NCBI RefSeq assembly: GCF_003987095.1
Contig: NZ_PIQA01000014.1
Location: 1-64,000, forward strand
DNA length: 64,000 bases
Direction of reading: 5' to 3'
From: Idiomarina piscisalsi
Lineage (GTDB): Bacteria > Pseudomonadota > Gammaproteobacteria > Enterobacterales > Alteromonadaceae
How positions within the stretch are numbered: position 1 is the stretch's first letter; every line of letters starts with the position of its first letter. Position numbers and translations under genes: made by a program. Below are positions 8,850 through 16,680 of the stretch, piece by piece. The notes beneath the pieces are model-generated. The model saw nothing but the letters and a program-made list of their open reading frames with translations, was not told where the DNA came from and did not search any database.

Positions 8850-9737
8850 ATGGGGCATCACCATAACCATGATCACTCAAAGGACATGCCGTCCAAACGC
8901 CTGGGGTGGGCATTTGTTCTTAACTTTGTTTTCACAATTATCGAGTTTATTGGTGGCTTTCTTACCAACAGTACCGCCATTTTAGCCGATGCCGTTCATG
9001 ATCTTGGCGATAGCTTGTCGCTTGGCCTGGCGTGGGTACTGAATAAACTGGGAAAAAAGCAGGCCAACCAGCACTTTACCTACGGTTATAAGCGACTGAA
9101 TCTTGCCGGTGCATTTATCAATGCCGTTGTTTTAATCGCAGGCTCTGCCTGGGTACTTGTAGAAGCAATTCCCAGGCTCTGGAACCAACAAATGCCCGTG
9201 GCTGATGGCATGATTGCGTTGGCGGTACTTGGCATTGTGGTTAATGGCTTTGCGGCTTACAAATTGTCAGAAGGTAAAACGTTAAACGAACGCGTTATTA
9301 ACTGGCACTTGCTGGAAGATGTTCTCGGCTGGGTTGCTGTACTAATCGTTGGTATTGCTTTGCTGTTTGTGGATTGGCCAATTCTCGATCCGCTACTGTC
9401 GATTGGTTTTACGATGTTTATTTTAGTGAATGTACTGCGCAACCTGTGGGCAACGCTGAAACTCTTCATACAGGCCACGCCAGACAAAGACACCTACAGA
9501 CAAGTCGCGGACGCTTTACTGGAGCTACCTCATATTGCTGACCTACACCATTTGCATTTTTGGTCACTAGACGGCGAGGAGCATGTATTAACCGTTCATT
9601 TGGTGTTATCTAAAAACCTTGATATCGAGGCCCGTAGCGATTTAAAACAGCGCATCGATGACGTCCTTGCGCCCTATGCTTTAAGCCATACAACGGTAGA
9701 ACTAGAAGATCCTGATGAAGCCTGTAGGGACAACTGA
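8850..9737 (+). CDS. Cation diffusion facilitator (CzcD/ZitB-type zinc exporter)
   Basis: 295 residues. The N-terminus is His-rich (GHHHNHDHS). Six membrane segments are apparent, with the zinc-site motifs ADAVHDLGD in TM2 and HLLEDVLGW (HxxxD) in TM5 that define zinc-transporting CDF proteins. A C-terminal ferredoxin-like cytoplasmic domain contains [17 protein letters not shown], also typical. It would export Zn(II), possibly Cd or Co, from cytoplasm to periplasm in exchange for protons, feeding the CzcCBA pump. AAAAGGA precedes the ATG; it follows czcA after a stem-loop. Confidence 0.9.
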   Translation: MGHHHNHDHSKDMPSKRLGWAFVLNFVFTIIEFIGGFLTNSTAILADAVHDLGDSLSLGLAWVLNKLGKKQANQHFTYGYKRLNLAGAFINAVVLIAGSAWVLVEAIPRLWNQQMPVADGMIALAVLGIVVNGFAAYKLSEGKTLNERVINWHLLEDVLGWVAVLIVGIALLFVDWPILDPLLSIGFTMFILVNVLRNLWATLKLFIQATPDKDTYRQVADALLELPHIADLHHLHFWSLDGEEHVLTVHLVLSKNLDIEARSDLKQRIDDVLAPYALSHTTVELEDPDEACRDN

Positions 9738-9739
9738 TA

Positions 9740-10075
9740 ATGAGTGCATTATTTTTATTAAAAACACTCGGGTTATTTATTGCCACCGCAGTTGCTGAAA
9801 TTGTCGGTTGCTATTTACCCTACTTATGGCTCAAAGAGGGTCATTCTGTTTGGTTACTCATTCCGGCGGCAATGAGCTTAGCCTTATTTGCTTACTTATT
9901 AACACTTCATCCAGCGGAAAGCGGGCGCGTTTACGCAGCCTACGGCGGTATTTACGTATTAACTGCCATAGTCTGGCTGCGAATTGTCGATAAATCGCCT
10001 TTATCCAGCTTCGACCTGATTGGGACGGCGTTTGTGCTCACAGGCATGGGGATCATTGTATATGGTTGGCGTTAG
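9740..10075 (+). CDS. ynfA: YnfA family (UPF0060) small membrane protein
   Basis: 111 residues with four predicted membrane helices. It closely resembles E. coli YnfA in conserved stretches such as [31 protein letters not shown] and WLRIVD. YnfA is related to small-multidrug-resistance transporters; its physiological substrate is not settled. The start is 2 bp after the CDF stop, so it is translated from the metal operon. Its presence as last gene suggests an accessory role in export, but this is inference. Confidence 0.88.
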   Translation: MSALFLLKTLGLFIATAVAEIVGCYLPYLWLKEGHSVWLLIPAAMSLALFAYLLTLHPAESGRVYAAYGGIYVLTAIVWLRIVDKSPLSSFDLIGTAFVLTGMGIIVYGWR

Positions 10076-10090
10076 ACTGGGCTGAGATTT

Positions 10091-10110
10091 AGTAACACGC
10101 TAAGTCACAC
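10091..10110 (+). repeat. Arm-type direct repeat, left copy
   Basis: AGTAACACGCTAAGTCACAC contains two AGTMACAC units 12 bp apart. It matches the copy at 10242-10261 at 18 of 20 positions. Paired direct repeats like this are typical of arm sites bound by tyrosine integrases. Confidence 0.5.
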
Positions 10111-10163
10111 GCTTTTTATTCCGATTGATTTTAATCTTTAAAAACAGGTTTTTATCAAAACTT

Positions 10164-10185
10164 TTCGATTCCGCCTCCGGCACCA
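10164..10185 (+). other. tRNA-Leu 3'-end-like fragment, candidate att core
   Basis: TTCGATTCCG followed by CCTCCGGCACCA resembles the T-loop, acceptor strand and CCA tail of a leucine tRNA. The spacing is one base short of a functional tRNA and no upstream tRNA body exists, so it is a duplicated or decayed 3' end. Such duplications mark integration sites. It lies between the two AGTAACAC repeat pairs. Confidence 0.45.
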
Positions 10186-10197
10186 ACTTCTTCCTAA

Positions 10198-10224
10198 AGC
10201 CCTGCACTTAATGCGGGGCTTTTT
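10198..10224 (+). terminator. Rho-independent terminator
   Basis: AGCCCTGCA (10198-10206) pairs with TGCGGGGCT (10212-10220), one G-T pair, loop CTTAA, followed by a T run. It sits just after the tRNA-like fragment, the position of a terminator behind a tRNA gene, and also closes the metal operon region. Confidence 0.8.
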
Positions 10225-10241
10225 CGTTTCTGAGCAACGGA

Positions 10242-10261
10242 AGTAACACGCTTAGTAACAC
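10242..10261 (+). repeat. Arm-type direct repeat, right copy
   Basis: AGTAACACGCTTAGTAACAC, again two AGTAACAC units 12 bp apart. With the left copy it brackets the tRNA-like fragment and terminator. The following 200 bp (10262-10465) show no gene. Confidence 0.5.
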
Positions 10262-10465
10262 AGTTCTGTAGATACGGATCTACTTTTGCACCGTTTCACG
10301 ACTCACACTTTAATAGCGTCTATTTGCCTACTAGGGTTTCGGCTGATTACCTATTGAAGGGTTCGAAGGTATCATATCATTGGATAAGGCTTGTCATAGT
10401 CGTCACGTAGGCGGGAGCCGAGGCGGCTTGCGAGTTTTAGCATCCCGCCAACATATGTACCTCAT

Positions 10466-10840
10466 CTACGACACGTGAATAATCTCAACCGACTGCAACC
10501 CTCGGTTAGTCTTCCATTGAATTGTCTGGCCAACAGACAAACCAATGAGCGCAGCACCTAATGGGGCAAACACTGAGAGGCTGTCCTCATATTTGTCGAC
10601 CTGATCGGGGGCTGTCAGCGTTTTAGTGAATACCTTACCCGTTTCTAACACCTTAAAAGTGACTTGCTTATTCAAACTCGCCACATTCTCTGGCATAGCG
10701 GCAGGTTCCAGCACTTCTGCACGCGCCAATTCGGCCTCAAGTTCATCTAAAAACTCCGGCGGCAAGCGGGTTTCTTCCAGGCTATGTTCAATCACTGCCA
10801 AATCAAAAGTCGATATCGTTATTTTTGGTTTTGTTTCCAT
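10466..10840 (-). CDS. rnk: Rnk-type nucleoside diphosphate kinase regulator
   Basis: 124 residues. A short N-terminal coiled-coil-like region (about 20-45, rich in Leu/Glu) is followed by a GreA/GreB C-terminal-type domain with the conserved core SVFAPLGAALIGLSVGQTIQW. Rnk binds RNA polymerase in E. coli and affects NDP-kinase and nucleotide balance, but lacks the transcript-cleavage coiled coil of GreA. The length fits Rnk (about 136 in E. coli). GGAGAAG precedes the ATG. A terminator separates it from the miniprotein gene upstream, so it has its own promoter or depends on read-through. Confidence 0.85.
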   Translation of the reverse strand: METKPKITISTFDLAVIEHSLEETRLPPEFLDELEAELARAEVLEPAAMPENVASLNKQVTFKVLETGKVFTKTLTAPDQVDKYEDSLSVFAPLGAALIGLSVGQTIQWKTNRGLQSVEIIHVS

Positions 10841-10854
10841 GTTTCTTCTCCATT

Positions 10855-10879
10855 AAAAAGGGGCTCCGAAGAGCCCCTT
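10855..10879 (-). terminator. Rho-independent terminator after the Lys-rich miniprotein gene
   Basis: On the minus strand AAGGGGCTC-TTCG-GAGCCCCTT is a perfect 9-bp stem with a stable UUCG loop followed by a T run. It lies between the miniprotein stop and the rnk ribosome-binding site. Confidence 0.85.
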
Positions 10880-10884
10880 ACTCG

Positions 10885-10974
10885 TTACTCATCAGAAAGC
10901 TTCTTTTTCTTCTTTTGTTTACGTTTCTCTTTTAACGTCATCTGAGGTTTCTTCTTTTCTTTCTCTTTACTCAT
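10885..10974 (-). CDS. 29-residue lysine-rich miniprotein
   Basis: A short reading frame encodes MSKEKEKKKPQM followed by TLKEKRKQKKKKKLSDE. About half the residues are lysine or arginine. A clear AAGGTG site stands 7 bases before the ATG and a strong terminator follows the stop, which makes a real expressed gene likely. No hydrophobic segment is present. The charge suggests binding to RNA, ribosomes or DNA, but I do not recognise a named family and the function is unknown. Confidence 0.6.
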   Translation of the reverse strand: MSKEKEKKKPQMTLKEKRKQKKKKKLSDE

Positions 10975-11067
10975 TGGATTCACCTTATCTGTTCAATATA
11001 TAAAATGACTTAAGCTATTGCACAACTAAGTTACTCCAAGGCTCTACCCTCCTTACGGCATGAGTGT

Positions 11068-11391
11068 TTAAAGGTCTGTAATTACTTTTCTTTGGTTTAC
11101 AGAAATAACGTCCCACTTGTCGGTTCTTCTGCCAAATTCAGTCACCGCAACATCCCCTAATTTGAGCCCCAACAACGCAGAACCTAATGGCGATATAAAA
11201 GAAATCATCTGCTCTTCGGGATCTGCTAACTCTGGTGGTACCAAAGTGACCGTCACCTTTTCCCGAGTCGCTCTGTTTTTAATGGTCACAGAAGAGCCAA
11301 CTGTTACCCGCCCCAATAGCCGTGAGCTACTCTTTTGGCTAAATTCAAGCCGTTCCAACAATATACTCAGCTCAATAGGGTCCATTAACAT
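11068..11391 (-). CDS. GreA/GreB C-terminal-domain protein (second Rnk-like paralogue)
   Basis: Roughly 107 residues from the ATG at 11391 (MLMDPIELSILL...). The C-terminal half carries the GreA/Rnk core ISFISPLGSALLGLKLGDV, closely parallel to the rnk gene 230 bp away. The N-terminal helix region is short. The frame stays open upstream to 11616, but it then crosses a perfect hairpin (11527-11551) and reads as unlikely protein; in-frame ATGs at 11463 and 11457 are alternative starts and none has a strong ribosome-binding site. It probably interacts with RNA polymerase in the manner of Rnk; this is family inference. Confidence 0.75.
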   Translation of the reverse strand: MLMDPIELSILLERLEFSQKSSSRLLGRVTVGSSVTIKNRATREKVTVTLVPPELADPEEQMISFISPLGSALLGLKLGDVAVTEFGRRTDKWDVISVNQRKVITDL

Positions 11392-11526
11392 TCTTTGTCC
11401 CGCATTTTGAAATATGGGACTACCTAAACATACCGAGCCCTTACAGGGCCTAAACATGCGCATAAGCACGGCTTTATCTCCAACCGAACTAATGAATAAC
11501 TGTGGAATTACAACAATAGGGAAACA

Positions 11527-11551
11527 GCCGAACGCATGAGCTGCGTTCGGC
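11527..11551. terminator. Perfect stem-loop in the upstream region
   Basis: GCCGAACGCA-TGAGC-TGCGTTCGGC, a 10-bp perfect stem. No strong T run follows on either strand, so it may be a weak terminator or an mRNA structure. Confidence 0.45.
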
Positions 11552-11774
11552 TTAATTTGGAAAGGTGAGAGCAGTACTCTGTATTGAATAGTTATACTTA
11601 AACATAATGTCCTCAAAACAACTTGAGAACATCATAGCCCGTTAAAAATTTAAAGCAAGCCCTTGCTATATTCGTCTAAAAACACCGAATTTATTGCCTT
11701 CCGGTAGCATCAGTCAATCAGACAAGATACAGTCTCTTGCTCGAGATGAGTACCCGCTGATGAGGAGGATAGCA

Positions 11775-12653
11775 ATGAAAAACAAAGTCTGTATTTTGAG
11801 TATGGATAATTTAGAGGGCTTTTTTAGCTATGACGATTTATTAAAAGAGCCCTTTAAGCAGCATGGAATAGACGTAGAGACAGTCTCATGGCGCAATTCT
11901 CAGTGCGACTGGAACCAATATGATGCCGTCATTGTCCGCTCAACCTGGGACTATCAGGACGACTGCGAAGAATTTTTAAACGTATTAGAAAAGATAGAAT
12001 CCTCTTCTGCAACATTGATGAATTCATTGCAGGTCATAAAATGGAATATTAGTAAGACCTATCTTAAAGAGCTTGAAGATAAACAAGTACCCACTGTCCC
12101 TACCTTATGGGGAAAGTCATTTAATACCAACACGTTAAAGTCTGCTCAAGTAAAATGGCCTAATCAGCAGTTGATCATTAAACCCACAGTTTCGGCCAAC
12201 GCAGACGATACGTACCGACTGTCAAAGGACAGCTCTACCGATGCGTTGATAGAGTCACTGACCGAACACTTCCCAGCCGGTCGCGAATTCATGCTGCAGC
12301 CGTTTTTAAACTCCATTGTAGAGCACGGCGAATATTCATTATTCTATTTTGGCGGGGTCTTCAGTCATGCCATTAAAAAGTGTCCCGCTAACGGCGACTT
12401 TAGAGTTCAAGAAGAGCACGGCGGTGAATTCTTTCAGGTGACCCCGAATAATGCCATTAAAGAAGTAGCCGAGCGAGCGTTAGGATGCGTCGACGAGACA
12501 CTGCTCTATGCCAGAATTGATGTTGCTCTATTGAATGATAATACGCCTGCCATTATTGAAATGGAGCTCATTGAACCGAGTTTATACTTCGGGGTTGATG
12601 AAGCTAGCGCAGAGCGCTTCGTAAAGGCTTATCTCAGTATGATAGATCGTTAA
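11775..12653 (+). CDS. ATP-grasp family protein (RimK/glutathione-synthetase-like)
   Basis: 292 residues from the ATG at 11775, chosen because GAGGAGGAT lies 5 bases ahead of it; the frame extends further upstream without support. The N-terminus (VCILSMDNLEGFF) looks like a Rossmann-like pre-ATP-grasp domain, the centre QLIIKPTVSANADDTYRL matches an ATP-binding lysine strand, and YARIDVALLNDN with EMELIEPSLYF supplies the magnesium-binding Asp/Glu residues. Such enzymes ligate a carboxylate to an amine or thiol using ATP. The substrate is unknown. It ends overlapping the convergent LysR gene by 4 bp. Confidence 0.8.
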   Translation: MKNKVCILSMDNLEGFFSYDDLLKEPFKQHGIDVETVSWRNSQCDWNQYDAVIVRSTWDYQDDCEEFLNVLEKIESSSATLMNSLQVIKWNISKTYLKELEDKQVPTVPTLWGKSFNTNTLKSAQVKWPNQQLIIKPTVSANADDTYRLSKDSSTDALIESLTEHFPAGREFMLQPFLNSIVEHGEYSLFYFGGVFSHAIKKCPANGDFRVQEEHGGEFFQVTPNNAIKEVAERALGCVDETLLYARIDVALLNDNTPAIIEMELIEPSLYFGVDEASAERFVKAYLSMIDR

Positions 12654-13519
12654 TTAGCGATACCGATAATTGGCTCTATCCATGCCATACGAGACGATAA
12701 GTCGCTATGGGTGACATAATATAAGGTGCGGTAATGCGCACCTTCTGTCGGCAGACTTTTGACCAACCCAGCCTCTAGCATCAGTGGCGTTGTGATGCTG
12801 GGAACATAGGCAACACCGATGCCCGATGCCACCGAGTGAATAATACTCTCATTGGTGTTCAGCTCGGTCACATTTTCGGGTTTAATGCCGAGTTTAGCCC
12901 ATAGCTTTTCGGTAAGTCGTCGGGTGGCCGAGCCTGTTTCGCGAATAAGCCAGGGCTGCAGTTCTAGCATTTGGCCTTCATCATCGGGCGGTGCTATGAG
13001 AGTCATGCTGTCCTCTTTAAACGGCTTAGCCAGTATATCGCCGCGCGAGTTTGGACCTTCAACCAACCCTATGTCGTCCTGAAATGACTCAATCCGGTTG
13101 AGTATTTCATCCGTGTTGCTTATGTGAACATTAATTTTTAACGAGGAGCGTTGTTGCTTTAGTGCATTGATATAAGCTGGCAACCAGTAATTCCCGACTG
13201 TCTGGCTGGCACCTATATTCAGCATTTCCCGAGAGTTATTTTGCAGTTGTTCAAAGTACCGTTTAGTGCCGTCACTGATCGACAGAATTCTGTCAGCTCT
13301 CTCATAAAGCCAAAAACCCGCCGCAGTCAGTTCAACCTTTTGTGAAGAGCGCTTTCGTCCTCTTTCTCGCACGACCAACCGAGTGCCGAGCTGCTGTTCA
13401 ATATCCTTCAAGTTAATGGATACCGCTGATGTCGTCATATTGAGTCGCTTGCTGGCGGCAGTAAGACCACTGGTGTCAGCAATGGTTTTAAACACTTGGA
13501 GTTGGCGCAAACTAATCAT
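12650..13519 (-). CDS. LysR-family transcriptional regulator next to yeiH
   Basis: 289 residues. An N-terminal winged helix-turn-helix (about 3-62: LRQLQVFKTIADTSGLTAASKRLNMTTS and on) is followed by a substrate-binding domain. It is divergent from the YeiH-type exporter, with 97 bp between them holding a long palindrome. In E. coli the LysR regulator YeiE controls yeiH and responds to sulfite; the same pairing suggests an equivalent role here, although the ligand cannot be read from sequence. Autoregulation from the shared intergenic region is likely. Confidence 0.85.
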   Translation of the reverse strand: MISLRQLQVFKTIADTSGLTAASKRLNMTTSAVSINLKDIEQQLGTRLVVRERGRKRSSQKVELTAAGFWLYERADRILSISDGTKRYFEQLQNNSREMLNIGASQTVGNYWLPAYINALKQQRSSLKINVHISNTDEILNRIESFQDDIGLVEGPNSRGDILAKPFKEDSMTLIAPPDDEGQMLELQPWLIRETGSATRRLTEKLWAKLGIKPENVTELNTNESIIHSVASGIGVAYVPSITTPLMLEAGLVKSLPTEGAHYRTLYYVTHSDLSSRMAWIEPIIGIAN

Positions 13520-13530
13520 AATTTTATTTT

Positions 13531-13554
13531 AACTTAATAAATTTTTATTAAGTT
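13531..13554. promoter_or_regulatory. Perfect palindrome, probable LysR operator
   Basis: AACTTAATAAA and TTTATTAAGTT form an 11-bp perfect inverted repeat separated by two T bases. It lies between the divergent LysR and yeiH genes. TATACT at 13575-13580 is a probable -10 box for yeiH, so a protein bound at the palindrome would sit beside the polymerase. Confidence 0.65.
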
Positions 13555-13616
13555 TTAATTAATATTAACTGCACTATACTCTCGCCTAAACACAGAAATC
13601 AAGGCAAGGTAACACT

Positions 13617-14612
13617 ATGAACCATCCCATCGTCGGGCTTCTTGCAGCCATTGCTATCGCCGTGGGTGTTGTCGAGCTTCACCAATGGCTTCCAGCAATT
13701 CAATCAGTTTCGCCACTATTAATTAGCATTGGCGTGGGTATTTTGGTCAGTCACCTATTACCTGCGCGCTATAAAAAACCGCTGGGCCCCGGACTCAATA
13801 TTGCTAAAGGCACGATATTACGATTAGCCATTGTTCTATATGGTTTCAATATTACCCTGCAGGCCTTGTCTGAGGTCGGTGTTTATGGTTTGTTTAGTGC
13901 TCTCACCATGGTGTCAGTAATACTGTGCGTTGGTATTTGGGCAGGAACCAAACTGTTTAAACTCGATACGGAGCAATCGATACTAGTGGCCGTAGGTAGT
14001 GCTATTTGCGGCGCTGCAGCGGTTGCGGCAATGGAACCTATCATTAAAGCACAACCTTACAAAGTACTCACTGCTATCAGTACCGTGGTTGTGTTCGGTA
14101 CACTTTCTATGCTGCTAATGCCATTAATGTTTCAACTTTTTGATATCACCGAAGCGCAATACGGTTTATGGGTGGGTGTGTCCGTCCATGAAGTTGCACA
14201 AGTGGTTGTCGCCGGTGACTCAGTTAGCACCACTGCAGCACACATGGCAGTGTTAGAGAAAATGTTGAGAGTGGTGCTGTTAGTGCCTGTACTGTTAGCC
14301 TTTGCGGTGTGGATGAGACAAAAAGTTTACGCCGCCGATACCGAAAGCAGTAAGAATAAAGTAGCCGTCCCGTGGTTCGCCTTTCTATTTATTGGAGCAA
14401 TTGTCATTAACTCGTTGAACTGGATACCCGCCAATGTAACAACGGCTCTGACGACCACAGCTACCTATTTACTGTGTATTGCCATGGCCGCTTTAGGCAT
14501 GTTGACTCATATCAGCGTTCTCAAGCAAGGCGGCGCAAAAGCATTTGCGCTCGCCACCTTACTTTTTGTTACCTTGTTGGTCACTGGCTATTTATTGGCA
14601 CAGTTTGCTTAA
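13617..14612 (+). CDS. YeiH-family putative sulfate/anion exporter
   Basis: 331 residues, highly hydrophobic with about ten membrane helices across the whole length. It fits the conserved-hypothetical-698 / YeiH family; recognisable stretches include LGPGLNIAKGTILRLAIVLYG (split across two helices) and VGSAICGAAAVAAMEP. Members are annotated as putative sulfate exporters, and the E. coli pair YeiE/YeiH is linked to sulfite stress. Transport activity is inferred. AAGG lies about 9 bases before the ATG. It converges on the M24 peptidase with 3 bp between stops. Confidence 0.85.
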   Translation: MNHPIVGLLAAIAIAVGVVELHQWLPAIQSVSPLLISIGVGILVSHLLPARYKKPLGPGLNIAKGTILRLAIVLYGFNITLQALSEVGVYGLFSALTMVSVILCVGIWAGTKLFKLDTEQSILVAVGSAICGAAAVAAMEPIIKAQPYKVLTAISTVVVFGTLSMLLMPLMFQLFDITEAQYGLWVGVSVHEVAQVVVAGDSVSTTAAHMAVLEKMLRVVLLVPVLLAFAVWMRQKVYAADTESSKNKVAVPWFAFLFIGAIVINSLNWIPANVTTALTTTATYLLCIAMAALGMLTHISVLKQGGAKAFALATLLFVTLLVTGYLLAQFA

Positions 14613-14615
14613 CAA

Positions 14616-15827
14616 TCACGCTAAGTTAAACGGGTCATCCATTACACGCGACGGCTCGGTAAACCACACCGGACCGTCGTCCGTCATATAGAAGTGATCT
14701 TCTAAACGAACTCCAAAAGTATCTGGTTTTATGACCATCGGCTCGTTGCTAAAGCACATTCCCGATGCCAATACGGTTTTATCACCGCCCACCAGATAAG
14801 GCCATTCATGTAAGTCCATGCCAATACCGTGACCCGTTCGATGAGGTACACCCGGCAACTGATAGTCCGCTTTTAAGCCAAGCTTAGCGAGTTCCTCTCG
14901 AACGGCATCATCTACCGATTCGCAGGTATTTCCATTATGCGCGGCATCAAATGCGGCTTGCTGAAGCTGTCGCTCGTATTGCCAGAATGTCTTTTGTTCA
15001 GCGTTAGCTTCACCGAATGGGTACGTGCGGGTAATGTCAGAATGGTAGCCATGTAACTTACAACCGGTATCAATTAATACCCAGTCATTTTTTTCCAATT
15101 TTTGCTCATGACTGACGCCATGCGGATAACTGGTGCCCTGACCAAACAACACAATACAGAAGAAAGATCCACTTGCGCCCACTTTGCGATGAGCTTCGTC
15201 AATAAACGCTCGCACTTCTGAGGCCGTTACCCCTTCCTGTAGCATTGCCCCGGTCGCACGATGCACCGCCATGGTCATATCCATCGCGGTTTGTATGAGT
15301 GCAAGTTCAGCTTTTGACTTATGCATGCGACACTCAGCGGTAATCACTTTTGCGTCGCACATTTGCGCTGCCGGATAGCGCTCCTCAAGGTTTGAAACAA
15401 TGCTGTAAGACGACGACTCGTCCAGCGCGAGTTTACCTCTGGTCAATTCGTTCTCTTTCAGAAAATCAATAAAATAATCGTAGGGTGATTCGTGTTCGTC
15501 CCACAGCAAGGTCTTCATCGGAAGTTTCATCGCTTGCGTTAGTGACCCAATTTCAAACGCAGGAGCAATTAAAGTAACCGCCCCTTCGACAGGAACAACT
15601 GCGCCTACCAGACGTTCACTTGGGTACCATTTTAAACCGGTAAAATACTCTAAATTAGTGCCCGCGTTTAAATACATCGCATCGATGCCTTTGGCTCGCA
15701 TCAATGTCTGGGCTTTGTCGACTCTCGCCTGATACTCTTCTAATGTAATGGGCTGAACATTCAGTGTCATATCTTCTAATGCGTCGAGGGCGGTCTTTGC
15801 ATCGGTAATGCCTACACCGTGGGTCAT
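14616..15827 (-). CDS. M24-family Xaa-Pro aminopeptidase-like metallopeptidase
   Basis: 403 residues. A creatinase-like N-terminal domain (about 25-165) precedes a pita-bread catalytic domain. The dinuclear metal ligands are visible: D in LIDTGCKL, D in HSDITRTYP, H in GHGIGMDLHEWP, E in FSNEPMV and E in RLEDHFYM. It should hydrolyse dipeptides or peptides with proline at position two, probably in the cytoplasm as no signal peptide is seen. GGAGG lies just upstream of the ATG. It stands alone with its own promoter region. Confidence 0.88.
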   Translation of the reverse strand: MTHGVGITDAKTALDALEDMTLNVQPITLEEYQARVDKAQTLMRAKGIDAMYLNAGTNLEYFTGLKWYPSERLVGAVVPVEGAVTLIAPAFEIGSLTQAMKLPMKTLLWDEHESPYDYFIDFLKENELTRGKLALDESSSYSIVSNLEERYPAAQMCDAKVITAECRMHKSKAELALIQTAMDMTMAVHRATGAMLQEGVTASEVRAFIDEAHRKVGASGSFFCIVLFGQGTSYPHGVSHEQKLEKNDWVLIDTGCKLHGYHSDITRTYPFGEANAEQKTFWQYERQLQQAAFDAAHNGNTCESVDDAVREELAKLGLKADYQLPGVPHRTGHGIGMDLHEWPYLVGGDKTVLASGMCFSNEPMVIKPDTFGVRLEDHFYMTDDGPVWFTEPSRVMDDPFNLA

Positions 15828-16020
15828 TCTGCCTCCTAAAATGTCATTTCGTATTAACCGCTAGATTCAAGTAGATGGCCGATTCTGCTAAATAATGGCG
15901 AAATATAATAGTCAGCTTTAGGATTTAATTTTTAACACACTGATTTATATAGACTTTGTTTTTGGCTTAACTCTTGCACTATGACTCATAATAAAAAGAC
16001 AAGAACAATAAGGACGCATT

Positions 16021-16680
16021 ATGAGTGTGAAATTCGAAGATCGACCTTTAGACAAGGTTCGTGAGGAAACTATTGACCAACTGGTCATGAACTACGGTCA
16101 CGGGGAACTTTCCTCAGAAGCGTTTGAGCGCCGTCTCGATGCGGCTATGGATGCAATAGAACATAGTCAACTTGCTGCGCTAGTAGAAGACCTCGAGCTG
16201 AAGCCTGACACGTCGTACGACAGCATGAAAGAACAAAAATTCTCGCCACACTATGGTGAAGGACGCGCCCAGCCAACGGAAAATGTGGTTTCTATTTTAT
16301 CATCCAACGAGCGAACAGGCGTATGGACGGTACCGCGTGAAATAACGGTGTATGACTTTCTGGGCTCTGTCGAACTCGACTTTACGGATGCCGTGTTCCA
16401 ACACCCCGATGTCACTATCAAAGTGGTCGGGATGCTTTCAAGTCTCGAAATTTACGTACCTGAAGAAATCATGATAAGCACCAACGTATTTAATATTCTT
16501 GGTTCCACTGAAAACAAAGCGCCATCCATGGGAAACCTGAAGCAAGTTCCCCATATTCGAATTGAAGGCTTTCACGTGCTCGGTTCGGTTGAGGTAAAAG
16601 TCAAACGCACCATTAAAGAGAAATTCGTGGCTTTTGCAAACAACCTGAAAGAAACCTTTAACTCAAAGAACTTTTACTAA
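16021..16680 (+). CDS. DUF1707 / LiaF-like cell-wall-response protein
   Basis: 219 residues without membrane helices. The N-terminal 55 residues ([27 protein letters not shown]) match the DUF1707 helical domain; the C-terminal part from about 105 contains the repeated beta pattern ([40 protein letters not shown]) of LiaF-like (DUF2154) domains. Such proteins are associated with envelope stress sensing in other bacteria; the role here is unknown. AAGGA precedes the ATG by 6 bases. Its stop overlaps the stop of the convergent ybiT gene. Confidence 0.75.
   Translation: MSVKFEDRPLDKVREETIDQLVMNYGHGELSSEAFERRLDAAMDAIEHSQLAALVEDLELKPDTSYDSMKEQKFSPHYGEGRAQPTENVVSILSSNERTGVWTVPREITVYDFLGSVELDFTDAVFQHPDVTIKVVGMLSSLEIYVPEEIMISTNVFNILGSTENKAPSMGNLKQVPHIRIEGFHVLGSVEVKVKRTIKEKFVAFANNLKETFNSKNFY

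Noticed and set aside
10164-10185. A complete tRNA gene ending in CCA
   Set aside because: Only the 3' end is present; upstream bases do not form D, anticodon or acceptor arms, and the spacing is one base short.
11392-11616. N-terminal extension of the second Rnk-like protein
   Set aside because: The extension crosses a perfect hairpin, lacks a ribosome-binding site at its start and does not resemble the family.
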